Positions 1 to 8,001 of a stretch of DNA of 64,000 nucleotides are shown here, piece after piece. The notes below the pieces were generated by a model that had not been told where the DNA came from, made no database searches, and worked only from the letters and a program-made list of their open reading frames with translations. The stretch covers positions 124,001 through 188,000 of the forward strand of contig NZ_CP170633.1 of the NCBI RefSeq assembly GCF_042932805.1. Reading direction: 5' to 3'. The first letter of the stretch is position 1. Each line of letters begins with the position of its first letter. Source of the DNA: Ascidiaceihabitans sp029251465 (GTDB lineage Bacteria > Pseudomonadota > Alphaproteobacteria > Rhodobacterales > Rhodobacteraceae). The position numbers were made by a program, and so were the translations under genes.

Positions 1-2
1 CG

Positions 3-434
3 CTGGCCTGTGATTTCATTGTGGCGGAAGCCGGGTGCAAATTCACCGCCGCCTACGTCAAGGCGGGCTTGGTGCCCGATGGTGGTTTGACCGCGTCTTT
101 GGCCCGCATGATCCCGCGCCCTTTGGCGATGGAAATGTGCGTGCTGGCCCGTCCGGTCACTGCAGAACGGATGGAGGCATTGGGGGCTGTGAACCTCACA
201 ACCTCGCGCGAACAGGTGATGCCCGAGGCACACGCCTTGGCCGACGCGATTGCGACCGGACCACGCATCGCCCAAGGGCGCATTCGGGCGATGGTGGCGC
301 AAGCCTATGACCAGTCCGAGGCTGCGCAATTGGACGTCGAACGTGACGCCATGGCGCAAGCCGCAGGCGGGGATGAAGCTGGCGAAGGCATCGCCGCCTT
401 CCTTGAAAAACGCAAACCGGAGTTTGGGACATGA
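3..434 (+). CDS. enoyl-CoA hydratase/isomerase family protein, 5' truncated by window edge
   Basis: The reading frame is open from base 3, so only the C-terminal 143 residues of a crotonase-fold protein are present. It begins ALACDFIVAEAG, which matches the conserved crotonase segment just after the oxyanion-hole region, and continues with GLVPDGG, the usual substrate-site loop. The tail ends FLEKRKPEF, a typical hydratase C-terminus. Such enzymes hydrate or isomerise enoyl-CoA thioesters in the cytoplasm; the exact substrate cannot be told from this half. The stop overlaps the start of the acyl-CoA ligase by ATGA, so the two are probably co-translated and act on the same acid (activation to CoA ester, then hydration). 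A GTG at base 21 is in frame but lies within the conserved domain and is not the real start. Confidence 0.85.
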   Translation: MACDFIVAEAGCKFTAAYVKAGLVPDGGLTASLARMIPRPLAMEMCVLARPVTAERMEALGAVNLTTSREQVMPEAHALADAIATGPRIAQGRIRAMVAQAYDQSEAAQLDVERDAMAQAAGGDEAGEGIAAFLEKRKPEFGT

Positions 435-1936
435 GTGACACTACAGGCGCAGGCGTGCACGTATATCTGGCCAATCAAGTTGCGACACGCGCGCAGGCTT
501 TGGCGCTTTCGGACAGTACGGGCATCAGCCTGACCTACGGCGATTTAGATGCAGCGAGCGATGATCTGGTCGGCGTCATGCAAGACGCAGGCGTGCAAAA
601 AGCCGACCGCGTTCTGCTGTTGTCTGAAAACAGCGCGGCGGCAGTGGCGACATTGTTTGCCTGCTGGAAGATGGGCGTGCGTGTGATTCCTGTGAATGCC
701 CGCCAGACCGAAGCCGAAGTCACGTGTATTCTGAACCACGCCAAACCGGCGGCTGTGTTCGCGACGCATGAAGTATCCTCGGACGCTGCCAAACATGGCG
801 ACCGGATGGACGCCCGCGAAATCACCGGCATCTACGGAAAACTGTTGATGGCGACCCCGATGGGCAGCGCGCCAGACGACGAAGGTGACGTGGCGGTTTT
901 GCTGTACACAACCGGCACCACCGGCGATCCCAAGGGGGTGATGCTGACCCACGACAATGTGCGGTTCGGCGGCATGACCTCGGCCAATCTGCGCGGCATG
1001 ACCCACGATGACGTGGTGTACGGCGTGCTGCCGACGACGCATGTGTTCGGGTTATGCTCGGTTGTTGTGGCGGCAATTTACGCGGGCGCACCCATACGCC
1101 TCGCCCCGCGTTTTGAAGTGGCCAAGACCTATTCGGCGTTGCGAGACGGCGTGACGTTGTTTTCGGCCGTGCCGCAAATGCACGCATTGATCATGCAATA
1201 TTCCAAGGAACAGGGGCTGACGTCGCTGGGGTCAGACACCTTGCGGTATGTGTCATCAGGTGCAGCGCCGCTTGATCCGACATGGAAACGCGAGGCCGAA
1301 GCGTTCTACAACGTCGCGATCCAGAATGGCTATGGCATGACGGAAACCACCGCAGGCACGTCAGCGACCAGCAACGAGATCGGCAATCCGGACACGTCTG
1401 TAGGCCCCGCCTTGCCGGGGATCGAAATCGCGCTGGATCAGGATGTGCCGGGCGGCGGCGACGGTGTCGGTGAAGTCATGACGCGTGGCCCGCACATCAT
1501 GAAAGGCTATTACCGCAACGCGCAAGAAACCGCGAAGGTGCTGAGTGCAGATGGCTGGCTGCACACCGGTGATTTGGGTCGCATTGATCAACACAATTTG
1601 CTGCACATCGTTGGTCGCTCAAAGGAGCTGATCATTCATGGCGGGTTCAACGTTTACCCACCCGAAGTTGAGGCGGCGCTGAATGATCATCCGAAGGTCG
1701 TGCAAGCAGCCGTGGTCGGGCGTCGCAAGGACGGTGACGAAGAGGTGCTGGCGTTTGTTCAGGTGGCTGGCTTGACTGACGTCACTGTTGACGAATTGCG
1801 TAGCTTTGTTGCGGAGCGATTGACCGGCTACAAACGGCCCAAGCAGATCATCTTGGCGATAAGTCTTCCTGCGGCACCCACAGGCAAAATCCTGAAGCAC
1901 AAGTTGATCGATACATTTGCCGACCAATTGACCTGA
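431..1936 (+). CDS. AMP-dependent acyl-CoA synthetase/ligase
   Basis: A 501-residue class I adenylate-forming enzyme that activates a carboxylic acid with ATP and joins it to CoA. Visible motifs: the phosphate-binding loop LLYTTGTTGDPKG (about residues 155-168), GYGMTE (about 300), HTGDLG (about 377) and the catalytic lysine motif PTGKILKH (about 482-489). Length is normal for the family. The start overlaps the stop of the upstream enoyl-CoA hydratase (ATGA), indicating one operon. Substrate is not determinable here; fatty, aromatic or dicarboxylic acids are all possible. A GC-rich hairpin follows the stop codon and separates it from the convergent rpe gene. Confidence 0.88.
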   Translation: MSDTTGAGVHVYLANQVATRAQALALSDSTGISLTYGDLDAASDDLVGVMQDAGVQKADRVLLLSENSAAAVATLFACWKMGVRVIPVNARQTEAEVTCILNHAKPAAVFATHEVSSDAAKHGDRMDAREITGIYGKLLMATPMGSAPDDEGDVAVLLYTTGTTGDPKGVMLTHDNVRFGGMTSANLRGMTHDDVVYGVLPTTHVFGLCSVVVAAIYAGAPIRLAPRFEVAKTYSALRDGVTLFSAVPQMHALIMQYSKEQGLTSLGSDTLRYVSSGAAPLDPTWKREAEAFYNVAIQNGYGMTETTAGTSATSNEIGNPDTSVGPALPGIEIALDQDVPGGGDGVGEVMTRGPHIMKGYYRNAQETAKVLSADGWLHTGDLGRIDQHNLLHIVGRSKELIIHGGFNVYPPEVEAALNDHPKVVQAAVVGRRKDGDEEVLAFVQVAGLTDVTVDELRSFVAERLTGYKRPKQIILAISLPAAPTGKILKHKLIDTFADQLT

Positions 1937-1941
1937 GGCGT

Positions 1942-1960
1942 GGTGCGCGACACGCGCACC
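1942..1960. terminator. GC-rich hairpin between convergent genes
   Basis: GGTGCGCG and CGCGCACC form a perfect 8-bp stem with a 3-base loop between the stops of the acyl-CoA ligase (+) and rpe (-). There is no long T run on either strand, so this is a probable bidirectional stop or RNA-stabilising hairpin rather than a textbook intrinsic terminator. Confidence 0.5.
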
Positions 1961-1969
1961 TTACCGGAA

Positions 1970-2662
1970 TTAAGTTTCGACGGACACGGCGGCTGTGCGG
2001 ATGTTGCGAATGTTGTCGCCGTACGGGCCGGGGTTACTGACTGACCCACCACGGAACACGGCCGATCCTGCGACCAAAACATCGGCACCTGCGTTTGCGA
2101 CCAACGGGGCCGTCGTTGGATCAACGCCGCCGTCAATTTCGATGTGGATCGGGCGATCGCCGATCATGGCGCGCAATTGGCGAACTTTGTCGACTTGGCT
2201 GTGGATGAATTTCTGTCCACCAAAGCCGGGGTTCACTGTCATGACGCAGACCAGATCGACCATGTCCAAAAGATACTCGATAGAAGAGGCTGGTGTTGCC
2301 GGATTGAGGGCGATGCCCGCTTTGGCACCGTTGGCGCGGATCGCTTGCATGGTGCGGTGAATGTGCGGTGTAGCCTCAACGTGGGCGGTGATGACGTCGG
2401 CACCGGCCTGCGCGAACGCTTCGATGTAGGGGTCAACGGGGGCGATCATCAGGTGCACGTCCATCACGCCTTTGATGTGGGGGCGGATCGCGGCGCAGGT
2501 GGCGGGACCGAACGTGATGTTTGGCACGAAATGCCCGTCCATGACATCGACGTGAACCCAGTCAGCGCCTTGGGTTTCGATGGCTTCGCATTCGGCACCA
2601 AAGTTGGCGAAGTCAGCGGACAAGATGGACGGTGCAATTTTGATGGAACGGTCGAAGGTCAT
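1970..2662 (-). CDS. rpe: ribulose-phosphate 3-epimerase
   Basis: A 230-residue TIM-barrel enzyme interconverting ribulose 5-phosphate and xylulose 5-phosphate. Signature segments are all present: APSILSADF near the N-terminus, HVDVMDGHFVPN carrying metal-ligand His and Asp, TVNPGFGGQKF in the middle, and EIDGGV followed by AGSAVF for phosphate binding. The open frame runs further upstream, but the start at 2662 (MTFDRSIKIAPS) gives normal family length. It lies close to xylB, whose product is xylulose 5-phosphate, so it links xylose catabolism to the pentose-phosphate and Calvin-type intermediates. Very confident. Confidence 0.95.
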   Translation of the reverse strand: MTFDRSIKIAPSILSADFANFGAECEAIETQGADWVHVDVMDGHFVPNITFGPATCAAIRPHIKGVMDVHLMIAPVDPYIEAFAQAGADVITAHVEATPHIHRTMQAIRANGAKAGIALNPATPASSIEYLLDMVDLVCVMTVNPGFGGQKFIHSQVDKVRQLRAMIGDRPIHIEIDGGVDPTTAPLVANAGADVLVAGSAVFRGGSVSNPGPYGDNIRNIRTAAVSVET

Positions 2663-2762
2663 GGCAGTGCCCCTATTTGATTTGGTCGCGCTATATCGTT
2701 TGCGCGGACATGTAGCAAATGTTGGTTGCCTCCGGCAGGAGTATTTTTGATCAGAACAAACC

Positions 2763-3773
2763 TCAGGTTTGGTAGTAATCGCGGTACCAGTCGACGAAAG
2801 CCTGGATGCCGGTTTCGATCGGCGTGACGGGGGCAGTGCCAGTGAGGGTTTTGAGCAAGGTTGCATCGGCCCATGTGGCTGGCACGTCGCCGGGTTGCAT
2901 GTCTTTGTAGATTTTCCGGGCATCTTGGCCGATGGCTGTTTCGATAGCCTTGATGAAATCCATCAGTTGCACGGGCGATCCTGTGCCGATGTTCACCACG
3001 CGGTGGGGGGCGACCGGGGACAGGCTGTCGCCGTCAATTTGGTTGGATCCGGGCATCGGTGGAACTGCGTCGATCAGGGCCGTGATCCCGCGCACAAGGT
3101 CATCGATGTAGGTGAAATCGCGCTGCATTTTGCCGTGGTTGTAGATCTCGATTGGGTCACCGTTCAGGATCGCGCGGGTGAATTTGAAATGCGCCATATC
3201 GGGGCGCCCCCACGGACCATACACGGTGAAGAACCGGAACATTGTGATCGGCAGATGATACAGATGAGCGTAGGAATGGGCCATCGCCTCGGTCGCTTTT
3301 TTGGTGGCAGCGTAGAATGACATTTGCGCCTCGACCTTGTCGGCCTCGGTGTAGGGCATTTGCGTGTTGGCACCATACACGCTGGAGGTCGAGGCGAGCA
3401 GCATGTGCGCAGGTGGAAAGGCGCGGGCGGCCTCTAGCAGTTCGAAGGTCCCGACCAGATTGGCCTCGACGTAGGACCGCGGGGCATCGATGGAATAGCG
3501 CACCCCGGCTTGCGCGGCCAAGTGGATCACCGCATCGAATTGATGTTCCTTAAACAGATCGTGCAGAACGTTTGGTGTTTCCAGCTTTTGCGTGACGGCC
3601 GTGAACCCAGCGGATTGCAGCAACATTGCGTGGCGCCGTTCCTTGAGCTTCACGTCGTAATAGTCGCTCAGGGAATCTAGTCCGACGACCCGCCAGCCTT
3701 GATCCAATAATGCCTTTGCGGTGAAGTAGCCGATGAAACCAGCCGAGCCGGTGACCAAAGCGGTGCGTGTCAT
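2763..3773 (-). CDS. NAD-dependent epimerase, UDP-glucuronate 4-epimerase type
   Basis: A 336-residue extended short-chain dehydrogenase. It has the NAD-binding GSAGFIG loop at residues 9-15, LAAQAGVRYS near 92, the catalytic YAATKKA (YxxxK) near 155 and FFTVYGPWGRPDMA near 188. The last stretch together with the overall length is characteristic of UDP-glucuronate 4-epimerases (LpsL/CapI type), which make UDP-galacturonate for lipopolysaccharide or capsule. About 100 bp separate it from rpe downstream on the same strand. UDP-glucose or dTDP-glucose family members are the main alternative but fit less well. Confidence 0.85.
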   Translation of the reverse strand: MTRTALVTGSAGFIGYFTAKALLDQGWRVVGLDSLSDYYDVKLKERRHAMLLQSAGFTAVTQKLETPNVLHDLFKEHQFDAVIHLAAQAGVRYSIDAPRSYVEANLVGTFELLEAARAFPPAHMLLASTSSVYGANTQMPYTEADKVEAQMSFYAATKKATEAMAHSYAHLYHLPITMFRFFTVYGPWGRPDMAHFKFTRAILNGDPIEIYNHGKMQRDFTYIDDLVRGITALIDAVPPMPGSNQIDGDSLSPVAPHRVVNIGTGSPVQLMDFIKAIETAIGQDARKIYKDMQPGDVPATWADATLLKTLTGTAPVTPIETGIQAFVDWYRDYYQT

Positions 3774-3860
3774 GGATGTGCCCTTGTGCCTGCTGTGCGC
3801 AGAGTGGCGCAGGGGGGCGCAAAACGCCAGAGGGATTGCGGCGAATTCGGTTTAGGCGCT

Positions 3861-3885
3861 TTTTAATTTGACAATCGAATTAAAA
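3861..3885. promoter_or_regulatory. probable XylR operator ahead of xylB, overlapping a -35 box
   Basis: A 25-bp AT-rich inverted repeat, left arm TTTTAATTTG and right arm CGAATTAAAA, 48 bp upstream of xylB. It aligns with the site at 10818-10842 upstream of xylF (about 18 of 25 positions identical, including the TTTAATTTG arm and the AATC core). It contains TTGACA at 3868-3873, a perfect -35 hexamer on the plus strand, although no good -10 is seen at the expected spacing. A repressor bound here would mask the promoter. The ROK repressor encoded at 9520-10743 is the obvious candidate ligand. Confidence 0.7.
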
Positions 3886-3933
3886 GAAACGCACAGTGCA
3901 AATGCTTTGGGAGAAGCGTGATGGAGGATCGCC

Positions 3934-5385
3934 ATGTTTATAGGTCTCGATTTAGGGACGTCCGGTTTGCGCGCGCTGTTGGTGGATGCGCAAGGCACGG
4001 CTGTCGCGTCGGCGGACGCTGGATACGGTGTGGCGCATCTACATCAGGGGTGGTCTGAACAAGACCCTGCGGATTGGGTGCACGCCTGCCAAAAGGTGAT
4101 CGCGACGCTGGTTGAAACCCACCCGAAAGAGATGCAAAATCTAGCTGGAATTGGCCTGTCCGGGCACATGCACGGGGCGACTTTGTTGGATAAAACCGGC
4201 GCGGTTTTGCGCCCCTGCATTCTGTGGAATGACACGCGCAGTCACGTGCAAGCGGCCGAACTAGACAGCGATCCGCAGTTTCGCGCCTTGACTGGAAATA
4301 TCGTGTTTCCGGGCTTTACTGCGCCGAAATTGGCATGGGTCGCACAGCATGAACCCGACGTTTTTGCGCAGGTCGCAAAAGTGCTTTTGCCCAAAGATTA
4401 CATGACCTTCTGGCTGACAGGCGGCTTCAGCGGTGACATGTCTGATTGCGCGGGCACCGCGTGGCTGGACGTGGGTGCGCGCGATTGGTCTGATGACCTG
4501 CTGGCCGCAACAAACCTGACCCGGGACCACATGCCGACTTTGTTTGAAGGCAGCCAAGTGGTGGGGAAAATACGCCCCGATTTGGCGACTGCGCTTGGCC
4601 TGCCAACCGACGTACAAATCGTTGCGGGCGGCGGTGACAATGCCGTGGCGGCCTGTGGCGTTGGCGCTATGAAAGAAGGCGACGGTTTTGTGTCGCTCGG
4701 CACCTCTGGCGTGTTGCTGGCAGCACGCGACGGGTTCGCGCCGATGGCCGACAGTGCGGTGCACACGTTCTGCCACGCGGTACCGGATAAATGGTACCAG
4801 ATGGGCGTGGTTTTGGCCGCAACGGACAGCCTCAATTGGCTGGCGGGCATCACCGGGGCCACACCAGCGGAGCTCACGGCAGAGCTGGGCGAAACGCTTG
4901 GTCCGCCCACGGCCTTGCGGTATTACCCCTACCTGTCAGGTGAGCGCACACCGCACAACGACAGCGCCGTGCGCGGCGGTTTCATCAACATCGACATCGC
5001 CACAACCCGCGCCGACATGACCCATGCGGTGATGACCGGCGTCAGCTTTGCCCTGCGCGACAGCCTAGAGGCGTTGCGCAAAACCGGCGCAAATCTGCAA
5101 TCGGCTCTGGCCATTGGGGGCGGTGCCGCATCACCGCTTTGGGTCGAGATGCTGGCGACGGTTTTGAACCTGCCGCTGGACCTGCCCGAACAAGGCGAAT
5201 TTGGTGCCGCACTGGGCGCTGCCCGTCTGGCGATTTGCGGTGTTACTGGCCAGCCGGTGGCACAAGTGATGACCAAGCCAAAGGTCTCAAAGACCATCCA
5301 TCCTCGCGCCGATCTGGTGGCTGCGTATGACGCAAGCTATGCCCGGTTCGCCGCTTCATTCCCGACTTTGAAAGCACTGCAATGA
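3934..5385 (+). CDS. xylB: xylulokinase
   Basis: A 483-residue FGGY-family sugar kinase that phosphorylates D-xylulose with ATP. It begins IGLDLGTSGLRALLVD, the phosphate-1 loop, has HMHGATLLD near residue 78, GGGDNAVAACGVG near 233 and IGGGAASPLW near 393 (adenosine site). A GGAGG ribosome site lies just ahead of the ATG. The stop overlaps the start of xylA (ATGA), so the two are translationally coupled. The probable XylR operator sits in the 160-bp upstream gap, so induction by xylose is expected. Confidence 0.95.
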   Translation: MFIGLDLGTSGLRALLVDAQGTAVASADAGYGVAHLHQGWSEQDPADWVHACQKVIATLVETHPKEMQNLAGIGLSGHMHGATLLDKTGAVLRPCILWNDTRSHVQAAELDSDPQFRALTGNIVFPGFTAPKLAWVAQHEPDVFAQVAKVLLPKDYMTFWLTGGFSGDMSDCAGTAWLDVGARDWSDDLLAATNLTRDHMPTLFEGSQVVGKIRPDLATALGLPTDVQIVAGGGDNAVAACGVGAMKEGDGFVSLGTSGVLLAARDGFAPMADSAVHTFCHAVPDKWYQMGVVLAATDSLNWLAGITGATPAELTAELGETLGPPTALRYYPYLSGERTPHNDSAVRGGFINIDIATTRADMTHAVMTGVSFALRDSLEALRKTGANLQSALAIGGGAASPLWVEMLATVLNLPLDLPEQGEFGAALGAARLAICGVTGQPVAQVMTKPKVSKTIHPRADLVAAYDASYARFAASFPTLKALQ

Positions 5386-6701
5386 GCCCCGCTATGAGCA
5401 CCAAATTCTTCGACGACATCGCACCGATCACGTACAAAGGGGCCGACAGCACGGACCCGATGGCATTCCGCCACTACAACCCGGACGAAATCGTCATGGG
5501 CAAACGGATGGAAGACCACCTGCGCTTTGCAGTCGCCTATTGGCACAGCTTTGCATGGGAGGGCGGCGACCCGTTTGGCGGCCCCACATTCGAGCGCCCT
5601 TGGCATCCACAAGACGATGTGGGCCGCGCCAAAACCAAGGCCGATGTGGCGTTCGACATGTTCGACATCCTTGGGCAGCCGTATTTCTGCTGGCACGACG
5701 CAGACATCCGCCCCGAGGGGCCAGATTTTGCAACATCGGTCCGCAATTTCGAAGAGGTCATCGACCATATCGGGGCAAAGATGGACACCCGCAAAATCGG
5801 CCTGCTTTGGGGAACGGCCAACATGTTCAGCCACCGCCGGTGGATGGGCGGGGCGGCAACAAACCCTGACCCGGACGTGTTCGCCTACGCCGCCGCGACC
5901 GTTAAAACCTGCATGGATGCAACCCACAAACTGGGCGGTCAGAACTATGTTTTGTGGGGTGGGCGCGAAGGCTACGAAACTCTGCTAAACACCGACATGG
6001 GCGCAGAGCTGGACCACATGGGCCGCTTTTTGAACATGGTTGTCGACTACAAACACAAGATCGGGTTTCAGGGTCAAATTCTGGTCGAACCCAAGCCGCA
6101 AGAGCCATCCAAGCATCAATACGATTATGACGCCGCGACTTGCATCGGGTTTCTGCGCAAATACGGGTTGGAAAACGAGGTAAAGCTGAACCTCGAACAA
6201 GGGCATGCGATTTTGGCAGGTCATTCGTTCGAACACGAGATCGCCGTTGCCACATCCGAAGGCATGCTGGGATCCATCGACATGAACCGCAATGACTATC
6301 AATCCGGTTGGGACACTGACCAATTTCCCAACAACGTGCCAGAGGTTGCGTTGGCCTACTATCACATCCTGAAATCCGGTGGCTTGGGGTTGGGGGGCAC
6401 TAATTTTGACGCCAAATTGCGCCGTCAATCCATCGACCCAACTGACTTGATCGCAGCCCATGTTGGCGGCATGGATGTCTGTGCGCGCGGGTTAAAAGCC
6501 GCCGCCGCAATGATCGAAGATGGTGGACTGGAAACAGCTCTAAACGAACGCTACGCCGGTTGGGACACACCGGCCGCCCGCGCGATGTTGGCAGGAAACC
6601 TCGACAGCACCTACACAGATGTTATGTCTGGTAAAATTGCGCCCAACCCGCGCTCTGGCCGTCAGGAGATTCTCGAGAATTATGTTAACCGGTTTGTCTA
6701 A
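5382..6701 (+). CDS. xylA: xylose isomerase
   Basis: A 439-residue TIM-barrel metalloenzyme converting D-xylose to D-xylulose. Recognisable parts: the FFDDIAPITYKG start, YFCWHDADIRPEG carrying the catalytic His, VLWGGREGYETLLNTD, VEPKPQEPSKHQYDYD with the metal-ligand Glu, and a GWDTDQFPNN segment. The usual metal-site stretch NxEANHATLAGH is here NLEQGHAILAGHSFEHE: the ligands E and H are kept while the two residues between them differ. The start at 5382 overlaps the xylB stop; a second in-frame ATG at 5394 is possible but has no ribosome site. Its 3' end overlaps the start of the di-heme peroxidase gene by 20 bp. Confidence 0.95.
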   Translation: MSPAMSTKFFDDIAPITYKGADSTDPMAFRHYNPDEIVMGKRMEDHLRFAVAYWHSFAWEGGDPFGGPTFERPWHPQDDVGRAKTKADVAFDMFDILGQPYFCWHDADIRPEGPDFATSVRNFEEVIDHIGAKMDTRKIGLLWGTANMFSHRRWMGGAATNPDPDVFAYAAATVKTCMDATHKLGGQNYVLWGGREGYETLLNTDMGAELDHMGRFLNMVVDYKHKIGFQGQILVEPKPQEPSKHQYDYDAATCIGFLRKYGLENEVKLNLEQGHAILAGHSFEHEIAVATSEGMLGSIDMNRNDYQSGWDTDQFPNNVPEVALAYYHILKSGGLGLGGTNFDAKLRRQSIDPTDLIAAHVGGMDVCARGLKAAAAMIEDGGLETALNERYAGWDTPAARAMLAGNLDSTYTDVMSGKIAPNPRSGRQEILENYVNRFV

Positions 6702-8001
6702 ATCACTGCTCGCAAGTGCGGCCCTGTTCATCGCAGGGCCAGCGCTGGGCGACGGTATTCCGACCTTTGACGTGACCTTTCCCGAGATCAACGCGCCGCA
6801 GATCGAACTGGGGCAATTGCTGTTTTACGATCCGATCTTGTCGGGCAACAAATCGGTGTCTTGTGCGACGTGCCACCACCCGAATTTCAACACGACGGAC
6901 GGTGTGTCATTGGGCGTCGGCGATGGTGGTATCGGTCTGGGGCCAGATCGCAAAATCGATACAAACAACGCGCCCGAGCATCGCATTCCGCGCAACGCAC
7001 CGGCGTTATTCAACTTGGGCGCGTCCGAATTCACCAGCTTTTTCCACGACGGTCGGCTTGAGATTGACGCGACCCGCGCGTCGGGCATCCGCACGCCTTT
7101 GGGGGCAGAAATGGAGGCAGGGTTCGCCAATTTGTTGTCTGCCCAAACGATGTTTCCCGTACTGTCCGCCGCAGAAATGGCGGGGCATTATTCGGAAAAT
7201 GACGTAGCGCGTGCCGTGCGCATGGGCGTTTTGACAGGACCGGGCGGGGCGTGGGATATCTTGGCCAAGCGGGTCGAAAACATCCCCGAATACCGTGCCA
7301 AATTCACGCCTTTGATCGGGGCCGAAACACCGGTCCATTTCACCGATATTTCAGATGCAATCGCCGCCTTTGTTGATTTCGAATGGCGCGCAGTGAACAG
7401 TCCGTTTGATCAATTTTTGCGAAACGGCACCGCGCTGAGCGCCCAAGCGAGCGCTGGCATGGCACTGTTTTATGGCGATGCCGGATGCGGGGACTGTCAC
7501 GCAGGTCTGTTCCAAACCGACCACGATTTTCACGCGATTGCCATGCCTCAAATCGGGCCGGGCAAGGCCGCCGGGTTTGAAAGTCATCAACGCGATGTCG
7601 GACGCATGGGGGTCACTGGTAATCTCATGGATGCCTATGCCTTTCGCACGCCATCGCTGCGCAATGTTGCACACACGGGTCCCTACGGGCATGCGGGCGC
7701 GTACAGCGATCTTGAGGATGCGATCCGCCACCACCTTGATCCGGTTGCCGCCTTGAAAAACTACGATCCGACATTTGCAACCTTGCCCGCAGGCTTTGGT
7801 TCTGATGATTTCGGAGTGCTCGGAAATACCGATGATCAGGATGCAATCGCGGTCGCAAATAGCCTTGCGCCGTCGTCCTTGAACGCTGATGAAATGCGGG
7901 AAATTATTGCATTCCTGAACGCGTTGACGGACCAAGCCAGCCTAAAAGGCGCGCTTGGAATTCCAGCCAGTGTGCCAAGCGGCCTGCCCATCGATCAATA
8001 G
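6682..8001 (+). CDS. di-heme cytochrome c peroxidase/MauG-family protein
   Basis: A 439-residue exported protein of the bacterial cytochrome c peroxidase/MauG superfamily. The start at 6682 gives a clear signal peptide (SLLASAALFIAGPALG) and lies 14 bases after GGAG; the longer frame would place arginine-rich sequence before it. Two c-type heme motifs are visible, CATCH at residues 61-65 and CGDCH at 269-273, with FFHDGRL and RTPSLRNVAHTGPYGHAG, the usual context around the second heme. These enzymes either reduce peroxide or oxidise a partner protein in the periplasm. The gene overlaps xylA by 20 bp in the same direction and is tail-to-tail with an FG-GAP/ASPIC gene. Whether it belongs with CcpA, MauG or MbnH needs axial-ligand mapping. 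Confidence 0.88.
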   Translation: MLTGLSKSLLASAALFIAGPALGDGIPTFDVTFPEINAPQIELGQLLFYDPILSGNKSVSCATCHHPNFNTTDGVSLGVGDGGIGLGPDRKIDTNNAPEHRIPRNAPALFNLGASEFTSFFHDGRLEIDATRASGIRTPLGAEMEAGFANLLSAQTMFPVLSAAEMAGHYSENDVARAVRMGVLTGPGGAWDILAKRVENIPEYRAKFTPLIGAETPVHFTDISDAIAAFVDFEWRAVNSPFDQFLRNGTALSAQASAGMALFYGDAGCGDCHAGLFQTDHDFHAIAMPQIGPGKAAGFESHQRDVGRMGVTGNLMDAYAFRTPSLRNVAHTGPYGHAGAYSDLEDAIRHHLDPVAALKNYDPTFATLPAGFGSDDFGVLGNTDDQDAIAVANSLAPSSLNADEMREIIAFLNALTDQASLKGALGIPASVPSGLPIDQ

